Positions 1 through 11,494 of a DNA stretch of 64,000 nucleotides are shown in pieces. Each line of letters starts with the position of its first letter. The first letter of the stretch is position 1. Made by a program: the position numbers and the translations under genes. This stretch comes from Paraniabella hibiscisoli. GTDB taxonomy: Bacteria > Bacteroidota > Bacteroidia > Chitinophagales > Chitinophagaceae. The DNA is taken from contig NZ_JAKWBK010000001.1 in the NCBI RefSeq assembly GCF_022512515.1, positions 1,488,001 through 1,552,000 of the forward strand. The letters are read 5' to 3'. The notes beneath the pieces were generated by a model. The model did no database searches. It had not been told where the DNA came from and saw only the letters and a program-made list of their open reading frames with translations.

Positions 1-2
1 AA

Positions 3-1106
3 ATGATTGCCGCCAATAGGGAGGTAATTATGGGCATGCCTAACCGGGGAGCTACAGCGGAGTCGATGATTGACTTTTTAACTCTGCGTATTTTTGGTCC
101 GAGTTATACCAGTGGCTCAGATTTAAAAACGCCTGATGGTAAACAGGCTGTTCAAAATTATGCCCGAAACAATGGTAGCTATCGCCAGAATTATGATTAT
201 ATAAGATCGATTGGTCGTGGAATTGCCACCTGGAGATTAACTTCTTTTGCTACTAAAGAAATGTGGAACGTTAATGGTCAAAATGATCTGGGAGACCTGC
301 GGCATAACAGTACAGTTGGTAACTGGGGTAGAATGGACTCTATAAAATACAATGATCCCACCAGTACCTGGTTTGGTAAGAATTTGCTCTTCAACCATCC
401 AACAACCGGGGCTTTGTTGTGCACCGATTCATTACGGGTTTGGTTTGACTGGCCTCATTATAAAATATACCTGCAGGATGTAGTGGCTGAGGCTAACCAG
501 GGAGCCAACCAGTTCAACGGCGCTACCAACGGAAGCAATGCAGACTGGTACCTTTACCGACTGGCAGAAACTTATCTGTTACGCGCAGAGGCTAAATACT
601 ACCTGGGCGACGCAGCAGGTGCAGCAGCAGATGTAAATGAAGTAAGGAAAAGAGCGGGTTGTACCCAACTGTATAATACCGTTACAATAGGAGAAATTAT
701 GGATGAAAGAGCCCGTGAATTGTACCTGGAGGAGTGGAGACATATGGAGTTAAGCCGTGTTTCTTACTGCCTTGCACTAAGTGGTAAACCCGATGAGTGG
801 GGAAATTCCTATGATGTGAATACTTATGATAAGCAGGATGGCACCGGTACAGGCGGCGGCAGCTATTGGTATCAGCGTGTGGTTCGCTATGGTATGTATA
901 ATAAAGGAGAGATTGCTGTAAGGCCACGCACAATTAATTATCGCATGGCAAAGCATAATCTTTACTGGCCTATACCTAATTCAGCCATAACAGCAAATAA
1001 CAAAGGGCAGTTAGCTCAAAATTTTGGTTATGATGGATACAATGCAAATACGCCGAAATGGGAAACCTGGGAAGAGGCTGTAGCTGATGAAAGCAAAGTT
1101 CAATAG
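3..1106 (+). CDS. SusD/RagB-family outer-membrane lipoprotein (5' end outside window)
   Basis: C-terminal part of a SusD/RagB-family protein, the glycan-binding lid that sits on a SusC TonB-dependent transporter in the outer membrane. The frame is already open at the left edge, so the lipobox and N-terminus lie outside the window. The visible 367 residues carry family hallmarks: a TPR-like helix pair around residues 180-215 (YLLRAEA, then NEVRKRAG), the ERARELYLEE segment near 240, and a closing block running from NLYWPIP to NFGY near 320-345. It ends just before an intrinsic terminator and precedes three glycan-degrading enzymes on the same strand, so it closes the transport part of one SusCD pair. 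The pair at 6240-11458 is a different one. Confidence 0.93.
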   Translation: MIAANREVIMGMPNRGATAESMIDFLTLRIFGPSYTSGSDLKTPDGKQAVQNYARNNGSYRQNYDYIRSIGRGIATWRLTSFATKEMWNVNGQNDLGDLRHNSTVGNWGRMDSIKYNDPTSTWFGKNLLFNHPTTGALLCTDSLRVWFDWPHYKIYLQDVVAEANQGANQFNGATNGSNADWYLYRLAETYLLRAEAKYYLGDAAGAAADVNEVRKRAGCTQLYNTVTIGEIMDERARELYLEEWRHMELSRVSYCLALSGKPDEWGNSYDVNTYDKQDGTGTGGGSYWYQRVVRYGMYNKGEIAVRPRTINYRMAKHNLYWPIPNSAITANNKGQLAQNFGYDGYNANTPKWETWEEAVADESKVQ

Positions 1107-1143
1107 TTTAGATCATTTGAAGATTGGTATAGATAATATAATT

Positions 1144-1187
1144 GGGCTGTCTCTTTTACAGAACACAATAATTAGACAGCCCTTTTT
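1144..1187 (+). terminator. Intrinsic terminator after susD
   Basis: Perfect 9-bp inverted repeat GGGCTGTCT (1144-1152) and AGACAGCCC (1174-1182), followed directly by TTTTT. It lies 38 bases after the susD stop and separates the transport gene from the enzyme genes, which therefore probably have their own promoter or depend on read-through. Confidence 0.85.
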
Positions 1188-1324
1188 ATATATCGATTGT
1201 AAAAAATGTGATATCGAAGTGATTTTTGCTTTTTGCCGGCTGCTTTAATGAATTTACCCCCACAAAAAACGAATATGCCCCGCTGTTATTCTGGTTGAAA
1301 TGGCATATTGCAGGCAATAGGTCT

Positions 1325-1356
1325 GCCGATTTAAGTAATCTGAATTTTAAATCGGC
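1325..1356. promoter_or_regulatory. 10-bp inverted repeat in the GH105 leader
   Basis: GCCGATTTAA (1325-1334) and TTAAATCGGC (1347-1356) form a perfect 10-bp inverted repeat with a 12-base spacer, ending 16 bases before the GH105 start codon. There is no T-run after it, so it is not a typical terminator. It could be an operator or a 5'-UTR hairpin that affects translation of the first enzyme gene. The rest of 1188-1372 shows nothing recognisable. Confidence 0.4.
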
Positions 1357-1372
1357 TCAAAACTAATCGTCT

Positions 1373-2511
1373 ATGAATTTAAAAATTTTGGTTGTCGCTA
1401 TAGCCTTTTTGTTTCAGAACAAAAGTGAGGTGTTAGATGCAGAGGCGCGTAAATATCCATCCAGAACGGAAGTACTGTCTCATATTCGTAAAGTAAATGA
1501 TTATTGGCAAAGAACGCATGTTAAGCCTGGCTGGGCTTTTTGGGATGTGGCCGCTTATCACACAGGCAATATGATGGCATATAAGCTCACAAACAATGAT
1601 GTTTATAAAACCTATTCGGAAAAGTGGGCAGCGCATAACAAATGGATGGGTGCCACATCTAACAACAAGGCCGAATGGAAATACAACTATGGCGAAACCA
1701 ATAAACATGTTCTTTTTGGTGACTGGCAGATCTGTTTTCAAACCTATATCGATTTGTATAATCTTGATAAGGTGAAAGATCCGAAAAAGATAGCCCGTGC
1801 AAAGGGGGTAATGGAATACCAGATGAGCACACCGCAAAATGATTATTGGTGGTGGGCAGATGGCCTATACATGGTAATGCCGGTGATGACCAAAATGTAC
1901 CATATTACGGGCAACTCCTTATATCTTGATAAAATGGGACAATACTTTGAGTATGCTAACAGCATTATGTACGACTCTGTGGAAAAGATATATTACAGGG
2001 ATGCCAAGTATATTTACCCCAAACATAAAAGCGTAAACGGTAAAAAAGATTTTTGGGCGAGGGGTAATGGTTGGGTAATAGCGGCACTGGCAAAAGTGTT
2101 GGAAGATCTCCCGGCAAACGATAAAAACAGGAAAGAATATGAAAATAAATTTTTAGGTCTTGCTGTTACGGTGAAAAAGCTGCAACAGCAGGAAGGTTAC
2201 TGGACACGCAGTATGATGGATCCCCAGCATGCGCCAGGACCAGAAAGTAGCGGCACGGCTTTTTTACTTATGGTTTGTTATGGGGAATCAACAATGGATA
2301 CCTGGATAAAGAAGAATACTGGCCGTCTGTACAAAAAGCATGGAATTTTCTTACAAAAACGGCTCTGCAGCCCGATGGAAAAATAGGGTATGTGCAACCG
2401 ATAGGAGAACGTGCTATACCAGGCCAGGTAGTGAATAAAGATTCTACTGCCGGTTTTGGAGTGGGCGCTTTTTTGTTAGCTGCGGCAGAAATGTACAAAT
2501 TGGTTAAATAA
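1373..2511 (+). CDS. Glycoside hydrolase family 105-like unsaturated glycuronyl hydrolase
   Basis: Likely removes unsaturated uronic acid residues left by lyases on pectic or related acidic glycans (GH88/GH105 fold, an alpha6/alpha6 barrel). Evidence: the WWWADGLYM segment near residue 160, matching the (W)xDGLYM motif that holds the catalytic Asp in the YteR/YesR family; DFWARGNGW near 225; the GYWTRSM and GPESSGTA blocks near 280-300; and GFGVGAFLLAA at the end. A short hydrophobic N-terminus suggests secretion. About 379 residues, normal for the family. The frame breaks once: the T-run at 2260-2265 appears one base short, after which the protein continues in the next frame from about 2266. 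It precedes the GH43 gene by 4 bases, so the two are probably co-transcribed. Confidence 0.85.
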
Positions 2512-2515
2512 TAGT

Positions 2516-3659
2516 ATGATCATGAAAATGAAATACAAACTGCAGGTTTTTCTTTGTTGTGTTGTTATAAACATGGCAATGTATGCACAGGCACAGCAAA
2601 AATTACAGCATTTTAAGCCGGGTGAACTGTGGATGGATGATAAGGGCAATCATATCAATGCCCACGGAGGCGGCATCTTATTTTACAACGGTATGTATTA
2701 TTGGTTTGGCGAGCATAAAGGGGAACGGTCTAACAATGCTTATGTTGGCGTAACGGTGTATGCTTCAAAAGATCTGTATAACTGGAAGAATGAAGGCGTA
2801 GCATTTAACGTCAATGATGATAAGGAAGTCTCACGCAGCGCGGAGCGATTATAGAAAGGCCCAAAGTTATTTACAATAAGCATACAAAGCAGTTCGTCAT
2901 GTATTTTCATCTGGAACTGGCGGGGCAGGGTTATGGCGCTGCTTATGCAGCTGTGGCTGTCAGCCATAAAGTTACAGGTCCTTATACCTTTCTACGTGCT
3001 TCAAGAGTGAACCCTGGTTACTGGCCGTTGAATATGCCGGGGGCGATCGCAGGCAAAGAATCAATCCTGATGATTACAAAACCTGGTGGACCGCTAAATG
3101 GAGAGAGGGCGTGGAAAAGGGGCTGTTTGTGCATGAACATTTGTACAGCGGCCAGATGTCAAGAGATATGACTTTGTTTGTAGATGACGATAACAAAGCC
3201 TATCATATTTATTCATCAGAGGAAAATCTAACACTGCATATTGCAGAGCTTTCTGATGACTATACGCAACATACAGGCAAATATATTCGTATAGCGCCCG
3301 CAGGCCATAATGAAGCACCTGCCATTTTTAAAAGAAACGGGAAATATTATATGATTACTTCTGGCTGTACGGGTTGGGACCCTAATGCCGCCAGGCTTTT
3401 GGTAGCAGATCAGATAATGGGTGAGTGGAAACTGCTACCCAATCCCTGCGTAGGTGATGGGGCTGATAAAACATTTCAGTCACAGGGAACTTATATTTTA
3501 CCTGTAGCCGGAAAGAAAGATGCTTTCATTTTTATGGCTGACCGCTGGCGACCTAAAAATCCCATAGACGGACGCTACGTTTGGCTGCCTGTACAATTTA
3601 AAAATGAGTTGCCGGTTTTAAGTTGGCTGGATGAATGGGATTTAAAAGTATTTGACTAA
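2516..3659 (+). CDS. Glycoside hydrolase family 43-like beta-propeller enzyme
   Basis: Predicted secreted GH43-family five-bladed beta-propeller glycosidase. The N-terminus is a signal peptide (residues about 1-27, ending AQAQQ). The segment NAHGGGILFYNGMYYWFGEH near residues 45-65, QMSRDMTLFVDDDGK-like sequence near 220 and GHNEAPAIFK near 265 are typical of galactan- or arabinogalactan-active GH43 members; the acidic residues in these blocks are the expected catalytic set. Two single-base breaks near 2835 and near 3050 split the reading frame; reading through both restores a continuous protein of about 381 residues. It lies between the GH105 and DUF2264 genes with almost no spacing and shares their likely operon. 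The exact specificity cannot be read from the sequence. Confidence 0.85.
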
Positions 3660-3675
3660 TAGAGAGCGATTGTAT

Positions 3676-5713
3676 ATGAAAAGTTTTTTTATTTTAATTG
3701 CGGTAAGTATTTGTTATAGCCAGTTGTTATATGGGCAGGGTGGCTCCATGAGTTGGGACACCGTATTGCAGCAGAAGAGAGTTGCCAATCAACCTGCTTT
3801 TAAGGTAACCAATCCCGACTATAAGAAAAGCCCGAAAACCGGTATGACCCGGGAACACTGGAAACAAATGGCTTTGTATTTACTAAGGGGGCATTTAGCT
3901 ATGTCGACAATATCGACGATCCCATGCAGTTTCCCCGCGAGCCGGGCAAGAGCTATCCCAGGCAAGCTTCGCAGGTTCCTACTGAAAAACTCGAAGGTCT
4001 GAGCCGCACTTTATTTATTGCCGCACCTTTGTTGAAAGAAGACTCCAACCTGGTATTGAATAAGGTTCGCGTGGCAGATTATTATCGCCACCAGATATTA
4101 AACCTCTTAAACCACCAAAGCGAATCCTATATTAAACCGCAGGATAAGAACGGTGGGCCGAGCCAGATACTGGTAGAATTTGGAGCTTTAGCGGTATCCT
4201 TATTTTATGCGCCCGAAGTATTGTTTGATCCTTTAACCAAAGAGCAACGGGACCTGTTAGCGCATACCATGCTCAGTTATGGTGATGGTAAAACTGTTCC
4301 TTCCAATTGGAAGTTCTTCAACATATTTGTATTGAGCTTTTTCAAAAGCAAAGGCTATGCGGTTAATGAAAAACTATTAGTTGACTACCTGGATAAATCC
4401 CTGGATCACTACCGCGGAAATGGCTGGTATAATGATAACCCAGCTTACGACTATTACAGTATGTGGGCCTTCCAGATGTATGGACCATTATGGGCTGAAT
4501 ACTTTGGAAAGAAATACTATCGAATACGCGCAGAAATTTCTAAAAACTTTGATGACCTCAAACAGAAATATCCTTTTATGTTTAGTAAGGACGGCAATAT
4601 GATTGTTTGGGGAAGAAGCATGACTTATAGAATTGGTGCGATCGTTCCATTTACTTTGATGGGGTTACAAAATGATCCGGCAGTTAACTATGGCTGGATG
4701 CGCCGGATCGCCTCCGGTGTGATGAAGCAGTTTATAACACACCCTGAATTTATGAAAGACAATGTGCCTACACTAGGCGTGTATGGTCCTTTTGAACCTG
4801 CGGTTCAGCCCTACAGCTGTCGCGGAAGTGTGTACTGGATGGGCAAAGCTTTTTTTGCATTGATGTTACCAAAGGATAGTCCGTTCTGGACTGCTACAGA
4901 AAATGATGGCGCCTGGGAAACGGAGATGAAAAAGGAGAAGTGTACAATCGTTTCGCAGATAGCTCCAATATTTTGATAACCGATTATCCCAATATAGGTG
5001 CATCTGAAATCAGGGCCTGGTGCAAGGTAAAATTGATAGGCGCCTGGGAAACTTTTCGCGCCAGTGAAAATTATAATCGCCTTTCTTATAACAGCGCATT
5101 CCCCTGGCAGGCAGATAGCGTGGAAGGTGTAGTGTCTATGAACTATCTCATCAAAAATCAAGACAAGGAATGGGAGCCGTTGAGACTATACGATTTTAAA
5201 AAATTTGAAGAAGGTATTTACTATCGTGATGCGGTATTGGAAACAAATCCTGGTGTAAAACTAAAGCTGACGGATATACCGCTTGCTAATGGTATCCTTA
5301 GAGTTGATAAGATCAGTTCGCCAGTTGAAACTGAAATAAGGTTGGGACATTATGCATTACCTAAACTGGCAAAAAACATTACTACTTCACACAAAAAAGT
5401 AAAAGGCAAAGATGTTGTGATTATAGACAACGGTGTATACCAATTAGCCATGGTTAATTATGAGGGATGGGATAAGGTATACGATGTTAATACAACGGGT
5501 GTTCATCCTCAAAGTAAAGATAGCAGGGTAATTAATGCCGCAACCAATGTGGCTGCTGAAAAAGAAAGGACATGTATTACGCTGATGCTTTGGAAAAAAT
5601 CCGGCGAACGTTGGTCAGATGATGAGCTAATACCCGTTAAAAAAGTAACAATCATTAATGGAGTGACAGAAGTGCAACTCTATGGCAAGTCGAAAGAACT
5701 AAATATAAGATAG
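3676..5713 (+). CDS. DUF2264 protein (GH154-type, candidate beta-glucuronidase)
   Basis: DUF2264-family protein of about 680 residues; this family is, to my recollection, classed as GH154 with beta-glucuronidase activity in arabinogalactan loci. The start is set at the ATG at 3676, giving the signal peptide [16 protein letters not shown]; an in-frame ATG 24 bases earlier overlaps the GH43 stop and lacks signal features. Recognisable family blocks: [13 protein letters not shown] near 50, PREPGKSYP near 85, GYGDGK-like SYGDGK near 200, [20 protein letters not shown] near 250 and WGRSMTYR near 310. Two breaks: a G/A run near 3885 and the A-run at 4929-4933, each one base short. Last gene of the GH105-GH43-DUF2264 cluster. 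Confidence 0.85.
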
Positions 5714-6239
5714 GCTAAGCCTTGCTGATGGGAAGGAAAAAAAGGTCTGAGTGCCAGCTTATCGTGTAAATATAGTAAGCAGGAATTCTTAACGAACAGC
5801 CGTCATAACTGTATAAGTATTGGAGTATATCATGGAGTGCTCAAAGTGGCTCCAGTACTGCATTACAATACAAACGATACGGTGTAAACACATGAGTTAA
5901 ATTTTGGTTAACAACGGTTAATATCTAACAATGAGTAATAGAGAAAAACAGATACTTTTATAAAAGTAGAATTGACAAATATTGTATGAGCTTGCGATTA
6001 AACAGAACATAATTTGACTGGAGAATTTATATAACAAACCAAACTTTTCGATGATGCAGAAAGTGTTGAAATTGAAAATTACCGACAGATAATAGCCTTT
6101 CGTTGCTGCTGTAGCAGATAGACAAAGCTTTTTTCGATGCCATAAAAACCGGCCTCCAGGGCTGGCTGGGAGAGGTATGCACTTCAACGAAATGCACGGA
6201 GCTAAAAATTATTTTTCATTTAAACCTTACAAATCAGGT
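5714..6239. other. Intergenic region upstream of susC, no gene seen
   Basis: No coding frame is supported here. An imperfect 10-bp inverted repeat AGTATTGGAG (5816-5825) and CTCCAGTACT (5850-5859) could be a weak terminator or regulatory hairpin. Two GGTTAA direct repeats lie near 5907 and 5916. The region presumably holds the susC promoter, but I cannot assign a clear -33/-7 pair. Confidence 0.4.
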
Positions 6240-9200
6240 ATGCTTATTCGATTTTACTTTAGATGCTTACTTGCAGTTGGTCTTGCCTTTATCATACAAG
6301 GCGATGCTATTGCACAGCAGCAAAACATTGTAGTAAAGGGTACTGTTACTACAGATGCAGGAGCGGCGCTTGCCAATGCTACCGTCTTCCTTAAAAGCGA
6401 CTCTACCCGGGCTACACTAACAAGCGTGAACGGTGAATACCAGTTGGAAGTACCCGCTAATGGTACGCTTATCTTTTCGGCCATAGGCTTCGCACGAATA
6501 GAGCGGTCGATACAAGGAGAGTCTGTTATAAACGCCACCCTGACTGCACAGTCTACGACTATTGACGAGGTGGTAATAACAGCATTTGGTAACAAGCAAA
6601 GACGATCCAGTATGGTTAGCGCTGTAGCTACTATTAACCCCGAAGAGTTAAAAGGGCCTACCAGTAACCTAACTACTATGATGGCGGGCCGGGTTGGCGG
6701 TATGATTGCCTACCAGCGGAGTGGTGAGCCTGGTGCTGATAATGCCCAGTTCTTTATACGGGGACTGGGAACATTTGGTACCGGCAAACAAGACCCGCTG
6801 ATATTGATAGACGGTATTGAGTCAAGCAATACAGATATGGCACGTTTACAGCCCGACGATATTGCTGCCTTTAGTGTATTGCGTGATGCGACTGCGTCTG
6901 CTGTATACGGTGCACGGGGCGCCAATGGTGTTGTTTTAATTACTACTAAAGTAGGTTCAGCAGGTAAAACCAAGTTTACATTACGCTCAGAGGTTACCGC
7001 GTCTTCCAATACACGAAATTTTGAGTTTGCTGATAATATTACTTATATGCAGTTGGCCAACGAGGCTGCACTTACCCGCAATCCGCTGGCTCCATTACCT
7101 TATTTACAAACTAAAATAGATGCAACAGCCCGCCCGGATGCCGATCCATTGTTATATCCTAACAATAACTGGATTGAACAACTGGTAAAAGATTATACGA
7201 TCAATACCCGTAATAACCTGAGCATTGCCGGCGGGTCTGACAAAGCCCGCTATTATATCGCCGGAACTTTTAACGTAGACAATGGTGTATTAAAAGCGGA
7301 AAAACTTAACAATTTTAATAGCAATGTAAAGCTGATCAACTATAGTGTAAGATCGAATGTGGATCTGAAGCTTACCCGTACTACAGATGCCGCTGTTAGG
7401 GTATATGCCCAGTTTGACGATTATAAAGGACCCTTGCTGGGTTCGAACGGGGAAAACGGTGGCTCGCGCATTTTTAGAACTGCCATTTGGGCCAATCCGG
7501 TAATGTTCCCGGCAATTTATCCCTCCTCAATGGCAGAGTTTCCAACACATCCGCTGTTTGGTAATGCCATCGCGCCTAATGGAGGTCTGTATGTAAATCC
7601 TTATGCAGAAATGGTGAAGGGCTATTCGGAATATAACCGTTCTAACGTGCAGGCGCAAATCGAATTGAAACAGAATCTCAATGCAATCACGCAAGGTTTA
7701 AATGCACGGTTGATGTCTTATGTAAGAAGAGAGTCTTACTTAAGTGTATCCAGAAATTACAATCCCTATTTTTATACGACACAGCTTACCGATGGTGAGG
7801 TAACCTTATTAAGACTCAACGGTGGAGGCCTGGGTTCAATAGGAACCGTAGGTACAGAGTATCTTAATTTCTCAGCCGGTTCGAGAGATGTGCTGGCTAC
7901 TTTTTATACGGAAGCAGCGCTCAATTACGATCGTGCTTTTGGAAAGCATACGGTAGGTGGTATGCTGATCACTACGCTGCGTAACTATGTGTCTGGCAAT
8001 ATGAGTAGCCTGCAGTTATCGCTGCCGGCGAGAAACCAGGGACTTTCCGGAAGATTCAGTTATGGATATGACAGCCGCTACCTGGCGGAGTTTAACTTTG
8101 GCTATAATGGATCTGAACGTTTTGCAGAAAATAGCCGTTTCGGATTCTTTCCTTCCTTTGGCTTAGGGTATGTGGTATCTAACGAGAAGTTTTTTGAACC
8201 GCTTACCCACGTTATTAACAACTTTAAATTAAGAGCGACCTACGGGTTTGTAGGTAGTGATCAGATCGGTAATTCGGCCGATAGGTTCTTTTATCTCTCA
8301 GAGGTTGGTATGAACAATGCTGACTACGGCGCCACTTTCGGAGAACTGTATGGTTATAACAGGCCCGGTGTATTAGTGAGCCGTTATGCAAATCCAAATA
8401 TTACCTGGGAAAAATCAGAGCAAATAAATCTGGGTATGGACCTGCGTTTGTTCAAAGCCTGGGAGCTCAATGTAGATGTATACCGTAACAAGCGCAGCAA
8501 TATTCTCAGTGGCCGTACTTATATACCAACCACAATGGGGCTCCAGGCCAGCATTATAGCTAACACTAATGAGGGTCAAAGTGAAGGCATAGATGTAATG
8601 ACTACTTACAACAAAGACTTTGGTGGAGGATGGAGCACTCAGTTACGGGGCAATTTTACCTATGCTACCAGTAAAGTATTAAAATATGATGAGCCTACTT
8701 ATGGTGAGAATGAATGGTTTCTTTCCCGGGTAGGCAACTCAATGGCGCAACGTTACGGTTATATAGCGGAGCGTTTATTTGTAGATGACTACGAGGCAAT
8801 GAACTCGCCTATACAATTTGGAGGTACGCCTGGTGTGGCTAATGGCGGATCTTATGGCGGAGGCGATATTAAGTACCGTGATGTTAATGGCGACGGCGTT
8901 GTTGATAACCGCGATCAGGTGGCTATTGGCTTTCCTACTTCTCCCGAAATTATTTATGGATTTGGAGGTACCATAGCGTACAAGAGTTTTGACCTGAGCT
9001 TGTTTTTTCAAGGTTCAGCAAGATCATCGTTCTTTATTAACTCCGAAAACATAGCTCCATTTGTATTCAACAACGGGAGCCAGAACGCCTTATTGCAGGT
9101 TATTGCAGACAGCTATTGGAGCGAAGAGAATCGCAACTTATATGCAACGTGGCCGCGCTTAAGTCAAAACTTCGTCAATAATAATAGCAGGGAAACGGTG

Positions 9201-9450
9201 GCCGGCGAGACATCAACCTGGTGGATGCGAAATGGTAGCTTTCTACGCTTCAAAAAATGCGGAGCTCGGGTTTAATCCTCAACCGCGCATCATTAAAAGG
9301 TTTGGGCTCACTTCAATGCGGGTTTACTTAAGCGCCACCAACCTCGCAGTATGGAGCAAGTTCAAAATGTGGGATCCTGAGATGGGTGGCTCAGGCCTGG
9401 GTTATCCTATTCAGGGCGTCTACAATTTTGGTTTACAGGTTGCTTTTTAA
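6240..9450 (+). CDS. SusC/RagA-family TonB-dependent outer-membrane transporter
   Basis: Imports oligosaccharides across the outer membrane with energy from TonB/ExbBD, paired with the SusD that follows. The start at 6240 gives a clean signal peptide (MLIRFYFR to AIAQQ); the 21 extra residues upstream do not look like a signal. Domain order: carboxypeptidase-D-like regulatory domain (about 30-110), a TonB-box-like segment DEVVITAFG near 115, plug domain (about 120-235) with the SusC signature IRGLGTFG and DPLILIDGIE, then the beta-barrel. About 1,070 residues, normal for SusC. Near the end the A-run at 9252-9257 appears one base too long; correcting it restores the barrel end FKNAELGFNPQPR through YNFGLQVAF, ending in an aromatic residue as outer-membrane barrels do. 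Confidence 0.93.
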
Positions 9451-9477
9451 TCATCGTCTTACATAACTCAATATAAA

Positions 9478-11458
9478 ATGAAAATCTATACTTTTTTACC
9501 GATGTTATAAAAAGACATATTGTGGTATTAGGAGCAGTATTGCTTTTAGCAGGCTCATCCTGTAATAAATACCTTGATATAGTTCCGGATAATATCGCTG
9601 TTATCGATAATGCTTTTACCATGCGTATTGAGGCAGAGAAATATTTATTTACCTGCTATTCTTTTCTTCCCCGTAATGGTGATCCCGTGTATAATATTGG
9701 CTTTTTGGGAGGTGATGAAATATGGCTTCCGCGTAATCCCAGGGATTTAGACGCGTATGCATGGGGTACTTTAAACATATCCGGAATCGCTACGGGCGGG
9801 CAAAACGCGGCAGAACCTCGTTTAGATGCATGGAGAGGCTGGTGGCAGGGCGGAGGCCCGGGCGATCGGTATGGACTTTGGAAGGCTATTCGCAACTGTA
9901 ATATTTTTTGGAAAATGTAAAGGACCTTAGTAAGGTGCGCGATCTTCGATTAGACGAGCGTACACGATGGATAGCGGAAGTGACCTTCTTAAAAGCCTAC
10001 TACCATTATTATCTTTTGCGCATGTACGGCCCTATTCCTTTAGTAGATGTTAATATCGATATCAGCGCACCAGAGGAAGAAGTACGCATTAAACGAAAAC
10101 CATTCGATGAGTGTGTAAATTATATTTCTGATCTGTTGGACCAGGCTGCGCCTAATCTTCCATCTGTTATTTTAGACAGAACAACAGAGTTGGGTAGAAT
10201 CACACGGCCCATAGCTCTTGCCATAAAAGCAAAGCTTTGGTTAATGGCCGCCAGCCCGCTTTTTAACGGTAATCCGGATTACACAAGCTTTAAGGATAAA
10301 GATGGGGTAGCGCTTTTCCCTGCCAGCTATGATGCCACTAAATGGGACAAAGCTGCGGAATATTCAAAGGCAGCTATTGATGCAGCCGAGGCTGGAGGGC
10401 ATAGTTTACACCGGTTTTTGGGTACTACGTTTCAATTGTCCGACACAACGCTTCAACAGCTGAATATCAGAACTGCTATGACGGAAAGATGGAGCACAGA
10501 ACATGTTTGGGCCAATCCAAACAGCAGGGCAGGATTTGATATGCAGGCCCGTGCCATGCCTAAACTGGCAGCCGAAGCAAGTGGACAGGCCAGGATGCAG
10601 TTTGCCGCTCCAATGAAAATTGTAGAAATGTTTTACTCAAGCCATGGAGTACCTATTAATGAGGATAAATTGATTGATTTTAGTAATCGTTACACTACGA
10701 GACTGGCCGTTTCTTCAGAAAGGTTTTACATAAAAGAAGGCTATGAAACTGCCCGTATCAACTTTGACCGCGAGCCTAGGTTTTATGCCTTTCTTAGCTT
10801 TGATGGCGGTGTATGGTATAAATATGACAGCCCTTCCAATACAGACGAAAATACTTGGGTGGTAGAGGCTAAGTATACACAAGCCTCGGGAGCAACCGAT
10901 GCCCTGGGATTTTTAAACGAAACGGGCTATTTTATCAAGAAACTGGTAGACTGGAATGCCACACACACCAACAGCAATCAGGGTATTAACTATCGCGATT
11001 ACCCATGGCCGGAAATCCGCTTGCCTGACCTGTACCTGATGTATGCTGAAGCATTAAACGAGAGCCAGGGTCCTGTAGGCGATGTATTGCTATACCTCGA
11101 TAAAATCAGAACGCGTGCTGGTTTGGAAGGTGTTGCTGCTGCCTGGTCCAAGTACTCAACTAATCCGTCTAAGTATACCACAAAAGATGGCATGCGTGAC
11201 ATTATTCACCAGGAAAGAGGTATTGAGCTATCGTTTGAAGGGCAACGTTTCTGGGATCTTCGTCGCTGGAAAAAAGCTGCAGAATCAATTAACCAGGCCA
11301 TTACAGGGTGGAGTGTATACCAGGATAAAACAGCCGACTATTACCGGGTGCGCACGATCTATACACAAAACTTTGTATCTCCACGCGACTACCTGTGGCC
11401 CATACGAATTGACGATTTGAGAGTAAATCCTAATCTGGTACAAAACCCAGGGTGGTAA
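9478..11458 (+). CDS. SusD/RagB-family lipoprotein paired with susC
   Basis: Glycan-binding partner of the SusC just upstream (27-base gap). The start at 9478 becomes the N-terminus once the T-run at 9492-9497 is extended by one base: MKIYTFFTDVIKR leads into a hydrophobic stretch and the lipobox LAGSSCNKYLD, which predicts lipidation and surface export. A second break is the T-run at 9904-9909. Further hallmarks: KAYYHYYLLRMYGPIPLVD near 175, the central SusD helices, the RTRAGLEGV segment near 545, HQERGIELSFEGQRFWDLRRW near 580 and YLWPIRIDDLRVNPNLVQNPGW at the C-terminus. About 660 residues. Confidence 0.92.
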
Positions 11459-11494
11459 TAAAAACGAATAAATATTCTTAAAAACTTTATAGCT

